From Thermoprotei archaeon (GTDB lineage Archaea > Thermoproteota > Thermoprotei > Thermofilales > B15-G2): DNA of 24,771 bases. The stretch is taken from contig QMRV01000034.1 in assembly GCA_003649445.1 (NCBI GenBank), positions 1-24,771 on the forward strand, given 5' to 3'. Positions 1 through 7,525 of the stretch are shown piece after piece (the stretch's first letter is position 1; each line of letters begins with the position of its first letter). The translations under genes were made by a program, and so were the position numbers. The notes beneath the pieces were generated by a model that saw only the letters and a program-made list of their open reading frames with translations, had not been told where the DNA came from and made no database searches.

Positions 1-1
1 A

Positions 2-52
2 GCTAAAACACTGAGAATAAGCGGCGGCTGCGGTTTTATTCAAAGAGAGTAA
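2..52 (+). CDS. C-terminal end of an upstream gene (partial)
   Basis: One frame entering from the left edge stays open for 16 codons and ends in TAA; it reads AKTLRISGGCGFIQRE. The other two forward frames stop within the first 12 bases. This fits the tail of a plus-strand gene whose body lies outside the window. It is too short to recognise a family, and an open stretch of this length could be chance. Confidence 0.25.
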   Translation, partial: AKTLRISGGCGFIQRE

Positions 53-77
53 ATAATAGACTAGAAGTATAAGATTC

Positions 78-106
78 TGAGACTCATTGATGAGAGAGGA
101 GTCTCA
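78..106 (+). promoter_or_regulatory. Inverted repeat covering the ribosome binding site of the next gene
   Basis: The 8-base arms TGAGACTC (78-85) and GAGTCTCA (99-106) are perfect inverted repeats around a 13-base loop. The right arm includes most of a GGAG Shine-Dalgarno-like sequence (98-101) and the A of the ATG at 106. If the hairpin forms in the mRNA it would hide the ribosome binding site. The pairing is seen directly; a regulatory role is inference. Confidence 0.4.
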
Positions 107-447
107 TGTGTATATTTAGCCGTAAAATAAGCGGAATTATCGGCTTTTCTATAGGCGGAATCATTGGTTACCGGATAAATAGAGACTTAAGTGTTATTAT
201 TAATGCATTAGTTGGCATGATTATTGGCGAATTTATTGTTTATCTCATCGGTATAGGTAGTGGAGCCATAGGTATTATCTTGAGTATTATTGGAGCAGCT
301 GTAGGCTATATTTCTGCAGAATTTTTACCGTCCTGGTGGGATATTAAATCCTTTGGTATGGAAGATATTTATGGCCTGTATAGGCTACTTTATAGGAACA
401 CTTGTAGCGTTTTACTGCTATGGGCGATACGTAGCAGAAGCTCATAG
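106..447 (+). CDS. Small glycine-rich membrane protein of unknown function
   Basis: I do not recognise a family. The 113-residue product has hydrophobic segments rich in small residues, with repeated GxxxG-like spacing (IGFSIGGIIG near residues 12-21, then VGMIIGEFIVYLIGIG and IGIILSIIGAAVGYI), which suggests two to three membrane helices packed through glycine faces. An ATG start with GAGGAG four bases upstream supports translation. The last 30 residues lose this character, while another frame over 353-447 (TTG start) reads as a better membrane segment, so a frameshift near 350 is possible. The stop overlaps the converging Lhr helicase stop by 6 bases. Confidence 0.5.
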   Translation: MCIFSRKISGIIGFSIGGIIGYRINRDLSVIINALVGMIIGEFIVYLIGIGSGAIGIILSIIGAAVGYISAEFLPSWWDIKSFGMEDIYGLYRLLYRNTCSVLLLWAIRSRSS

Positions 448-3252
448 CTTATGTGAAAGATTAGCTTGTTTTAGTTGTTTTCTTTTATGGTTTATGTATA
501 GTGTTTTTAGGTATTCGTCTGTGTTCGTGTATTGTTGTTTGAGTATTTGTGATAGTTCTTTTAATGTGAAGCCTGCTGCTATCCCATATACTGCTTTTAT
601 TCCGTATTTTTTGTAGAGTTGAGCTATCTTTTTTAGTTTTTTGCTTTTCTTTGCTTTTGGTTTTTCTCGATAGTACTCTATGTCTCTGGAAAGCTCTTCG
701 GGAGACTTGAGGCTAAAAACTATGTCTTCTGATCCGCATATTGGACATGGCTTGTATTCTGCTTCGAGCGCCTTTTTCTCCTCTATGTATTCTTCGCAGG
801 ATAGACAGGCTACTGTTACCGTAGCTGAGAGTATTTTTGCTTTGAATATGAGGAAGCCTAGCATTCTTCTGTCTTTTAGTCCTGTTGGCTCCATTGACTC
901 AATTGCGTAGAGCAGCGATTGCTGAGCAAGCGGAGTAGGTCCGCTTACAATGTGTATTGTTATTTCTTTGCGAGCTATTTTGTTTACTACTTTAAGTGCT
1001 GTATTTAAGTCGAGGTCTCTGTGAAGAGTTTCTTTGAGGGCTTCTCGGTAAGCTGGAGTATTTTTGAGTGCTGAAGCTAGTTTATCTATTATGCTTTGGG
1101 TAAGTCTAACTTCGGGGTCTACGACACCTATTCTTCTGGCTACTTGGGTCAGTCTCCACTTAAAGAACCTGCTTTCAGGCAGACCTTTCTCAAGGGTTTT
1201 AATGAAGTCTTCTCTGCTTATTTTTGAGAATATTTCTGCTATGTCTTCGGCTGTAATCCACTTAGACCTAATGTAGACTGCGTAGGGTTTTTCTGCTATA
1301 TGTACGCTTACTCCGTAGAGCTCTGATATTTTATAGGCCAGGTAGCGTCCAATAGTTCTGTTTACTCTATTTCCGAAGTGCATGTGTACTGCTATTATGT
1401 CCTTGAACTTCTCTACTACTATGGTGTCGTGAGAAGGTACAGGTATTTTCCTTGCAGCTATCTCGTAGACATCTCGAATAGCTTCACGGACGATTTCTCT
1501 ACACCACCCATACTTCTTCGCGATTTCTTCGGCGACTTCACTTAAGCTCAATCCTTTTTGAGCAAGAGTTTCCGTAAGCTTCCTTACTTTACCTACTTCC
1601 TGTGCCACTTCAAATGGAACAGGAATTTCTTCTCCTATCCAGCTGGGTATTGCTCCAGTGTAGTCTTCTTCAGGCTCAACGTACACTGTGTCTTCGAATA
1701 CTTGCTTTACTTTCCAGGGAGCACCTGCCATAATGAATTTTACTCCAGGTTCACAGTAGTGTGCTACAAAGAAGTCGTCTAGTACTCCTACAGGTAGTTT
1801 TTCTTTTTCGTCTACTACAATATACTGCTTTACTTCAGGTATCATCGATAAATTCGAGTAGAAATACTTGTATGCGTACTTTCTGTCGCCTAGCACGAGT
1901 ACTCCTCCAATGTTTCTAATTAGCCTAATTTCTTCGAGAAAAGATACTAGGTCCATAAACTCAGGCAGCTCTAAATTCCTGTAGGGATAAGATTCCTTGA
2001 ACAACTGGTAAGCTTTAGCTAAATCTACTTTCTTTTCAGCTATAATCAAGCCTAGTAACTCATGTGCAAGCACATCTAACGGCTTATCAGGTATTTGAAT
2101 AGGCTCTATTTTCTCTTTACTTAGAAAATACTTCAAGACTAGTGCTTCTAAAGCATCATCAGTATTCTGTACAACAACTACTCCCCTACTAACTTCACCT
2201 ATTCTATGCCCGCTTCTACCGACTCTCTGTACTAGCTTCGATACTTGGCGCGGCGAATTATACTGCACGACAAGATCTATGTGCCCTACGTCTATTCCAA
2301 GTTCAAGCGAAGAAGTACATATAATTCCCTTAGCTTTGCCTGTTTTCAGCATTCTCTCTGCTTTCGTCCTACTTAGAACAGATAGGCTTCCATGGTGAAT
2401 ATGTATAGGTAGATTAGGGTCCCATAGCTTAAATCTACTGGAAAGTAGTTCTGCCATAGGTCTAGTGTTAGTGAAGATGAGAACAGCTCTGTTTTCTAAG
2501 ACTAGTTTCTTAATGAACTTTAGTCTGGCGAAAGCATCCGGCCTCAAGTAAAGTTTACTTGCTTCTTCTTCGTCTCCTCGAGAAGGCTTAGGGTACTCGA
2601 CACTTACTTCTATCTGCTTAGCTACCGGTACGTAAACTACTTTACATTCTTTGCCGCAGCCCACTAAGAACTCCGCTACTTCGCTGGGATTGCCTACAGT
2701 AGCTGAAAGCCCTATTATCTGAGGCTCGCTTCCCGTTAGCCTAGTCAGCCTCCTTAAGAGCACAGCTAGCTGAACTCCTCTTTTACTCGAAGCAATTTCA
2801 TGTACTTCGTCTACTATAACCCATTTAACCGAAAGAAGACTCTTTTTGAGAAGCTTGCCGAGGAAAAGAAGCTGAAAAGTCTCTGGAGTCGTTACGAGCA
2901 CATCTGGCGGGTGAATTGCCTGGAAACGTCTCTCAGAAGCACTTGTATCGCCGTGGCGGACAGCTACGCGGAAATCTAGCTTTCTAAACCACCACTCAAT
3001 ACGCTCAAGAATATCGCGGTTGAGAGCTCTCAGCGGAGTAATATAAATTAGCTTTACTCCAGGCCTCCGCTCTTCACGCAACATTAAGTCAGCTACAGGA
3101 ATTACTGCTGCTTCTGTTTTACCTGTTCCAGTGGGAGCAACTATAAGCACATTATGTCCTTTCAATATAAGCGGTATAGCTGCTTTCTGTGGAGGAGTAA
3201 GCTCACTAAACCCTCGTTCCTCAATAAGTTTTCTTACGAGAGGAGTAAACAT
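442..3252 (-). CDS. lhr: Lhr-type ATP-dependent superfamily 2 helicase
   Basis: Large helicase-related protein, an ATP-driven 3'-5' DNA/RNA-DNA translocase thought to act in repair or RNA metabolism. Helicase motifs appear in order: Walker A APTGTGKT, Ia TPLRALN, II VDEVHE (DEVH type), III SATVGN, IV IFTNTRP, V SSLELGIDVG and VI QRVGRSGHR. After the two RecA domains come the winged-helix and Lhr-specific domains, and near the C-terminus a CxxC...CPxCGS zinc-ribbon-like cluster with a lysine-rich tail. The frame allows a GTG at 3270, but ATG at 3252 gives the usual family opening (MFTPLVRKLIEERGF), so I chose it. The length of about 936 residues fits archaeal Lhr-core proteins. I cannot assign it confidently to the aLhr1 or aLhr2 subgroup. 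Confidence 0.93.
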   Translation of the reverse strand: MFTPLVRKLIEERGFSELTPPQKAAIPLILKGHNVLIVAPTGTGKTEAAVIPVADLMLREERRPGVKLIYITPLRALNRDILERIEWWFRKLDFRVAVRHGDTSASERRFQAIHPPDVLVTTPETFQLLFLGKLLKKSLLSVKWVIVDEVHEIASSKRGVQLAVLLRRLTRLTGSEPQIIGLSATVGNPSEVAEFLVGCGKECKVVYVPVAKQIEVSVEYPKPSRGDEEEASKLYLRPDAFARLKFIKKLVLENRAVLIFTNTRPMAELLSSRFKLWDPNLPIHIHHGSLSVLSRTKAERMLKTGKAKGIICTSSLELGIDVGHIDLVVQYNSPRQVSKLVQRVGRSGHRIGEVSRGVVVVQNTDDALEALVLKYFLSKEKIEPIQIPDKPLDVLAHELLGLIIAEKKVDLAKAYQLFKESYPYRNLELPEFMDLVSFLEEIRLIRNIGGVLVLGDRKYAYKYFYSNLSMIPEVKQYIVVDEKEKLPVGVLDDFFVAHYCEPGVKFIMAGAPWKVKQVFEDTVYVEPEEDYTGAIPSWIGEEIPVPFEVAQEVGKVRKLTETLAQKGLSLSEVAEEIAKKYGWCREIVREAIRDVYEIAARKIPVPSHDTIVVEKFKDIIAVHMHFGNRVNRTIGRYLAYKISELYGVSVHIAEKPYAVYIRSKWITAEDIAEIFSKISREDFIKTLEKGLPESRFFKWRLTQVARRIGVVDPEVRLTQSIIDKLASALKNTPAYREALKETLHRDLDLNTALKVVNKIARKEITIHIVSGPTPLAQQSLLYAIESMEPTGLKDRRMLGFLIFKAKILSATVTVACLSCEEYIEEKKALEAEYKPCPICGSEDIVFSLKSPEELSRDIEYYREKPKAKKSKKLKKIAQLYKKYGIKAVYGIAAGFTLKELSQILKQQYTNTDEYLKTLYINHKRKQLKQANLSHKL

Positions 3253-3504
3253 GTCTAAAACACTAGACACTACTAACTAATACACTTAGACTCACTTTAA
3301 CATTAACCTTAAAGTACTCAAAGTAATAGCCTATTTTCGACCACTAACTCCTTAGAAAACACTAACATCTTACAATTTATGTGCTTTCCTTTAAAGACCC
3401 TTAAAAATTCGTAATCTAATAAGTCTTCAATTTATTAGCTAGCTATTCTTTTATTGATTAATATCAAAGGAAATAAATTTAAACTTGACAGAAGATCTTT
3501 GCTA

Positions 3505-3735
3505 TTATTCTATGAGCCTTTGCTTAAGTGCTTTCTTTATTTCTTTTACTATTGTTTCCGCGATTGGCTTTGCTATTGTTTGTGATGCTCTCCAAATTTC
3601 TAATCCAATTATGTTTCCATTCTCATCTACGTCTGCATATATATCATCATTTAGCGGCACTGTTTCACTAGCCTTTTTCTCTGGATAGAGATCTATGTAG
3701 AGAATATCATATTTTTTGTCATAACGTACTTTCAT
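3505..3735 (-). CDS. DUF2283 family protein, probable partner of DUF4258
   Basis: A small protein with the DUF2283 pattern: MKVRYDKKYDILYIDL at the start, then an acidic DVDENGNIIGLEIWRAS segment. These proteins are often encoded beside DUF4258 proteins and are suspected members of toxin-antitoxin pairs; no activity can be read from the sequence. A GTG start 12 bases further upstream exists, but ATG at 3735 is preferred. It gives the canonical N-terminus and forms an ATGA overlap with the stop codon of the frame-corrected DUF4258 gene upstream, implying translational coupling. About 77 residues. Confidence 0.75.
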   Translation of the reverse strand: MKVRYDKKYDILYIDLYPEKKASETVPLNDDIYADVDENGNIIGLEIWRASQTIAKPIAETIVKEIKKALKQRLIE

Positions 3736-4047
3736 AATTCCACCCACCGCTTTTTCTTAATTTTTCTTGATACTATTTTCTCTACTCTAGAGGATTTATA
3801 TGCTGTCACTACTTTATAAGTTTCTTCTTCTATGTCACAAACTACAATTATTGACTGTGAGTCCAGTTTCTTTTATAAATATTAAGTACTTGGTTTCGAC
3901 ATCCAATAAGATTTTATCAGGCGAATCTAACGCATTTAACACTGTTTCTTCTTTTATCGATCTTTTTAATAAACTTTCTATTGCATGCGATGTAAATACT
4001 ATATTAAATGTTCTCTTAAATTTGTCACGAAAAGAACGCTCATCCAT
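3732..4047 (-). pseudogene. DUF4258 family protein, split by an apparent +1 frameshift
   Basis: The first frame (4047 down to 3835) encodes a DUF4258-like start (FTSHAIESLLKRSIKEETVLNAL, then SPDKILL) but stops early after KETGLT. A neighbouring frame, open from about 3872, carries the expected C-terminal strand (SIIVVCDIEEETYKVVTAYK) and runs to a TGA at 3732-3734 that overlaps the DUF2283 ATG as ATGA. A one-base insertion in 3835-3872 explains both halves. DUF4258 is proposed to have a RelE/BrnT-like toxin fold; that is family knowledge, not visible here. It could be an inactivated toxin, a recoded gene or a sequencing error. A TATA-like box lies near 4065-4080. Confidence 0.7.
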
Positions 4048-4118
4048 GCACTCTTATATCTTCATAAATTTTTATAAGTCTATGCATCATGTTTCTAAAT
4101 GCTGAGTATTTAGTTAGT

Positions 4119-5198
4119 TCACTCAGTCAAGTTGGGCTTATAGATTATTTTGCTGTAATTAAATGGTAGTCGGTAGCCTTTCGCCGCCTTGATAGTATTT
4201 ATCACTTTAGATGATTTTAGATAGTCTAGCAGCTTTTTAACATATTTCTTTTTTAGCGAGTTTAAGTGTACTGCAAAGTCATAGTTCTCCCACTGAATTG
4301 GTATATATTTGAGACCATATTTATCGGCGATGTATTCGAGAGTTAATCCTACTTCGGCTTTTCCGTCTAGTATGGCTTTTGCTACATCATAGTGTGTTTT
4401 TACTTCTAGATTGTAGCCTTTAACTATTTTTGGTATTGAGTAAGGATCTATATTTTTTTCTAATGCTTTCTTTTTTAATAGTAGATCAAAGAATGTTCTA
4501 GTACCCGAGCCAAGTATTCTGTTCACTACTTTAACTTTGCCTTCTAGTATGTCGTCTACTCCAGTGAACTTAACTGAAGGATGGTACACGAAGCCGAGGT
4601 TTCTTTCAAATCCTTTTATTACTATTACTTTGTCTTCAAGCCAGTATCTTTTGAGGAAGGGTATGTTGTATGTTTTTGTTTCTTCATCGTAGAGGTGTGT
4701 TCCAGCAATATCTGCTTCACCGAGCATTAGTGAGGCAAGTCCTCCAGCTGAACCTATCCATGAAACTTCAATATCTAATTCAGGGCATTTTTCCTTGAAG
4801 CTTTCTATTATTTCTTCGAGTATCGGATCATGGCTTCCTGCTAAAACTAAGTCTGGTGCTTTCGCCTCGCCAATAGCTTCTTCTTTTTCTACAAGTTTTC
4901 TATACTTTTCAAAATACTTTTCAAGAAGTTTTTCTCCTACTTCAGTTAAACTAGCTCCTCCTCTTTTAGCTCCTCCTCTGCTAGCTTCAATTACTTTTAG
5001 TCCTAGCATTCTTTCAAGTCTAGCTATTGTTTCCCACCCTCGTGAATAGGGTATTTTTAGCGCTCTACAAGCCGCTAAAATAGACCCTTTCTCTTGTATA
5101 GCTTTTAAAAGTAGTGCAGTACTTTTATTCATTATAATTTTATCTCTAAGCTTTACTACTAAGTCTACTTCAAACTGAAGCTCATTTAATACTTCCAC
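4119..5198 (-). CDS. ModE-like HTH / oxyanion-binding (PBP) fusion regulator
   Basis: A one-component regulator. Residues about 18-95 form a ModE/LysR-type winged helix (NKSTALLLKAIQEKGSILAA, then YSRGWETIARLERMLG and a GGAKRGGASLTEVG wing). Residues about 115-350 resemble a periplasmic-binding-protein fold (PBP_like), with AGSHDPILEEII, SAGGLASLMLGEADIAGTHL and the ligand-loop pattern GSGTRTFFD. Bacterial ModE senses molybdate with Mop domains; archaeal fusions like this use the PBP domain instead. Gene position, divergent from tungstate-type tupABC, suggests it senses tungstate or molybdate and controls uptake. The start is GTG at 5198, because the nearby ATG at 5185 is out of frame. Confidence 0.85.
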   Translation of the reverse strand: MEVLNELQFEVDLVVKLRDKIIMNKSTALLLKAIQEKGSILAACRALKIPYSRGWETIARLERMLGLKVIEASRGGAKRGGASLTEVGEKLLEKYFEKYRKLVEKEEAIGEAKAPDLVLAGSHDPILEEIIESFKEKCPELDIEVSWIGSAGGLASLMLGEADIAGTHLYDEETKTYNIPFLKRYWLEDKVIVIKGFERNLGFVYHPSVKFTGVDDILEGKVKVVNRILGSGTRTFFDLLLKKKALEKNIDPYSIPKIVKGYNLEVKTHYDVAKAILDGKAEVGLTLEYIADKYGLKYIPIQWENYDFAVHLNSLKKKYVKKLLDYLKSSKVINTIKAAKGYRLPFNYSKIIYKPNLTE

Positions 5199-5277
5199 AG
5201 TTATAAATAGTGTTTCAGCCTTATATCATATTGGATTAATAAATAATATATATCGTTGTCTGATATTGGATAACGAT
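5199..5277. promoter_or_regulatory. Divergent promoter region with candidate ModE-like operator
   Basis: A perfect 8-base inverted repeat, ATATCGTT (5250-5257) and AACGATAT (5272-5279), has a 14-base spacer, so arm centres are 22 bp apart, two helical turns. The right arm covers the tupA ATG at 5278, and the left arm follows an A/T-rich TATA-like stretch (about 5238-5250). With TATA about 25-30 nt before ATG the tupA transcript would be leaderless, and a protein on both arms would sit on the transcription start. A second TATA-like run near 5218-5230 serves the regulator on the minus strand. Bacterial ModE sites are also dyads with a CGTTATAT-like core; the assignment to this regulator is inference. 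Confidence 0.55.
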
Positions 5278-6174
5278 ATGTCGAGAAAAATACTGGTCTT
5301 AGCAGCAGTAGTAATTGTAGCCATTTTAGCCACATACATGTTCTACAAGTACTTCTACTTATCGAGAAAAACAGTTGTAATAGTCTCAACCACAACAAGT
5401 CTCTACGCTACCGGACTATTAGACGCTCTGGCAGAGAAGTTTCAGGAAAAACACTCAAATATAGTGCTGAATTTTGTCGCAGTGGGCAGTGGAGAAGCCT
5501 TGAAGAGAGCCGAGAAAGGTGACGCTGACTTAGTTCTAGTCCACGCTCCAAACTTGGAGAAAAAGTACATTGAGAAAGGAGTTATATTCAACAGAACAAT
5601 TTTCGCCTACAACTTTTTCGTAATAGTAGGGCCTAAAGACGATCCAGCCCACATAGCTGGACTAGATCCAGTGGAAGCCTTTAAGAGAATTTTTGAAGCC
5701 GGCGAAAAAGGCAAAGCACTATTTGTTTCTAGAGGAGATCTCTCGGGAACTCATGTCAGAGAACTCATAATATGGAAAAAAGCGGGCCTAGACCCCCATG
5801 GAAGAAAATGGTACATTGAGTCGGGTACTGGTATGAGTGAGACACTAATGATAGCTAATGAAAAGAAAGCTTATACTTTATCGGATATAGGTACTTTCCT
5901 TAAGTTTCAAAAGCAGCTAAAAGAACTTAAAATACTTGCTTCAGGAGACACTATACTCTTCAATATTTACAGCGCATACCTAGTTAAAGGATCTAGCAAG
6001 CTGAAGGAAGCTTCTCTTTTCATAGAATTCCTTAAATCGAGCAAAGCACAGAAGCTGATAGCTAACTACGGTGTAAAAGACTACGGGATACCGCTTTTCT
6101 ACCCTATTTCATCGAAGCCGCTAAGCTATTTAGAGAAAGCCTGGGAGCTATTAGCGGAAGGGAGCTATGAATGA
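5278..6174 (+). CDS. tupA: Tungstate ABC transporter, substrate-binding protein
   Basis: Extracytoplasmic oxyanion receptor delivering tungstate (possibly molybdate) to the permease. A hydrophobic N-terminal segment (residues about 5-23) acts as signal sequence or membrane anchor; there is no lipobox cysteine. The mature part matches TupA closely: STTTSLYATGLLDAL, VAVGSGEALKRAEKGDADLV, VHAPNLEKKY, FVIVGPKDDPAHIAGL, SRGDLSGTHVREL and ESGTGMSETL...AYTLSDIGT. The Thr-Thr-Ser and Ser-Gly-Thr-His segments are family oxyanion-site positions. An upstream TTG at 5266 is possible, but ATG at 5278 gives a standard signal and leaderless promoter spacing. It overlaps tupB by 8 bases. Tungsten uptake suits archaea that use tungsten-pterin aldehyde oxidoreductases. 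Confidence 0.9.
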   Translation: MSRKILVLAAVVIVAILATYMFYKYFYLSRKTVVIVSTTTSLYATGLLDALAEKFQEKHSNIVLNFVAVGSGEALKRAEKGDADLVLVHAPNLEKKYIEKGVIFNRTIFAYNFFVIVGPKDDPAHIAGLDPVEAFKRIFEAGEKGKALFVSRGDLSGTHVRELIIWKKAGLDPHGRKWYIESGTGMSETLMIANEKKAYTLSDIGTFLKFQKQLKELKILASGDTILFNIYSAYLVKGSSKLKEASLFIEFLKSSKAQKLIANYGVKDYGIPLFYPISSKPLSYLEKAWELLAEGSYE

Positions 6175-6799
6175 ACTAGTTTCTATTGTTTTACGCTCAA
6201 TAACTGTTTCTGGACTAGCAACACTGCTAGCATCACTTTGGAGTATACCGCTGGCACTAGTACTAACAGTTTTTAAGACCCGTTTATCTCGAGTACTGCT
6301 AGATATCTTCAATTCTCTTGTCTCAATACCTACCGTAGTCCTAGGGCTTTGCCTGTACATGATTTTATCTAGATCAGGGCCTCTCGGCTTCCTAGAACTC
6401 CTCTACACACCTCTAGCTATTTCAATTGGTCAAGCACTGTTAATTACTCCGCTAATAGTGTCTGTTTTGTCAAATAGCTTGAGTAGAATAAAGGAAAATG
6501 TACTTGAAACAGCTTTTGCTTTAGGAGCAACTTCTAGTCAAGCCTACTTTGCTTTACTACATGAAGGACTTCCTCTCTTAGTAAGATCTATTCTAATAGG
6601 ATTTAATAGAGCTATAGGAGAGCTCGGCGTAGCACTAATGCTCGGAGGCAATATTAGGGGCTACACTAGAGTAATGACCACAGCTATTGCACTTGAAGTA
6701 GTTAAAGGAAACTTTGAGCAAGCATTAAATCTAGGAGCCGTCTTCATAGTAGTAATAGTCTTGCTAACTATCATGATAAGAGCAATAGGTGAAAAATAA
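6167..6799 (+). CDS. tupB: Tungstate ABC transporter, permease
   Basis: Inner subunit of the importer. The 210-residue, strongly hydrophobic product has five to six predicted helices. The cytoplasmic EAA loop is clear: ETAFALGATSSQAYFALLHE followed by the conserved glycine and FNRAIGELGVALMLGGN, where it would dock on the TupC ATPase. The length fits TupB permeases, which are shorter than typical ModB. The ATG lies inside the tupA stop region (ATGAATGA), so the two genes are translationally coupled, and it ends directly before tupC. Confidence 0.9.
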   Translation: MNELVSIVLRSITVSGLATLLASLWSIPLALVLTVFKTRLSRVLLDIFNSLVSIPTVVLGLCLYMILSRSGPLGFLELLYTPLAISIGQALLITPLIVSVLSNSLSRIKENVLETAFALGATSSQAYFALLHEGLPLLVRSILIGFNRAIGELGVALMLGGNIRGYTRVMTTAIALEVVKGNFEQALNLGAVFIVVIVLLTIMIRAIGEK

Positions 6800-7501
6800 A
6801 TGCAGTTAACTGAAGCTGCCAGCAAAGAAGCAGTTATCGTCGAAAACCTCTGGTTCAAGTACAGTAGAGAATATGTTCTCAAGGGAATATCATTTACATT
6901 TAATAAAAGGATATTAGTTATTGTAGGACCTAATGGCTCCGGGAAAACTACTCTCCTTAAATGTATGGGAGGCTTACTTAAGCCAACTAGAGGAAAAATC
7001 ATTATATTAGGTAAAGACTTGTGGAGTGTAGATGAAAAAGAGAGACTTGAGCTTCGCAGGCAGATAATCTATGTTCACGAAAAACCCTTTTTGTTCAGAG
7101 GCACGGTGTACAGAAATATAGAGTATCCGCTTAAAATTAGAGGTATTTCTGCAGGCGAGAGAGAAAGAAGAGTGCTGAGTGTTGCAGAATCACTTGGCAT
7201 AAAGCATTTACTAGAAAGAAAGTCGCGTGAACTGTCAGCTGGAGAAACGCGGCTAGTAGCTTTAGCTAGGGCTATTGTAGTAGAGCCTAAATACCTGCTA
7301 CTCGATGAGCCTTTAGCGAACCTCGACTCTAAAAAAGAGTCTCTTGTGCTTAACTTACTTAAAGAAATCTCTAGTAAAACAAAAATAATTATAGCTTCTC
7401 ATAGAAAACGCATATTTTCAATAGCAGAAAAAACATTTATCTTAGAAAATGGTGAGCTGAGAGAACTTGAGGTTTCCAGTATAGAGGGAAATATTTTATA
7501 G
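6800..7501 (+). CDS. tupC: Tungstate ABC transporter, ATP-binding protein
   Basis: Energises tungstate uptake. All ABC motifs are present: Walker A GPNGSGKTT (about residues 48-56), Q-loop region in RRQIIYVHEKPFLF, a shortened signature LSAGETR, Walker B KYLLLDEPLANLD and the switch histidine in IIIASHRK. At 233 residues it lacks the C-terminal Mop domain of ModC, as expected for TupC. It starts on the base after the tupB stop. Signature LSAGE in place of LSGGE is a common variant. Together with tupAB it forms one transcription unit downstream of the dyad at 5250-5279. Confidence 0.9.
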   Translation: MQLTEAASKEAVIVENLWFKYSREYVLKGISFTFNKRILVIVGPNGSGKTTLLKCMGGLLKPTRGKIIILGKDLWSVDEKERLELRRQIIYVHEKPFLFRGTVYRNIEYPLKIRGISAGERERRVLSVAESLGIKHLLERKSRELSAGETRLVALARAIVVEPKYLLLDEPLANLDSKKESLVLNLLKEISSKTKIIIASHRKRIFSIAEKTFILENGELRELEVSSIEGNIL

Positions 7502-7525
7502 AAAGTTTCCCTTTATACTTAACAA

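Noticed and set aside
353..616. Plus-strand frame running into the Lhr gene as a separate gene
   Set aside because: From about 445 on it is antisense to the conserved Lhr C-terminus; only the part before 447 might matter, as a frameshifted tail of the small membrane protein.
3800..4105. Plus-strand 101-codon frame
   Set aside because: Antisense to the DUF4258 gene, no ribosome site or family resemblance.
5201..5398. Minus-strand frame across the tupA start (leucine-rich)
   Set aside because: Shadow of the tupA signal sequence; it covers the divergent promoter and has no family character.
7502..7525. ATPase at 7526 as a fourth gene of the tungstate operon
   Set aside because: It has its own TATA-like box at leaderless spacing and no functional link to oxyanion transport.
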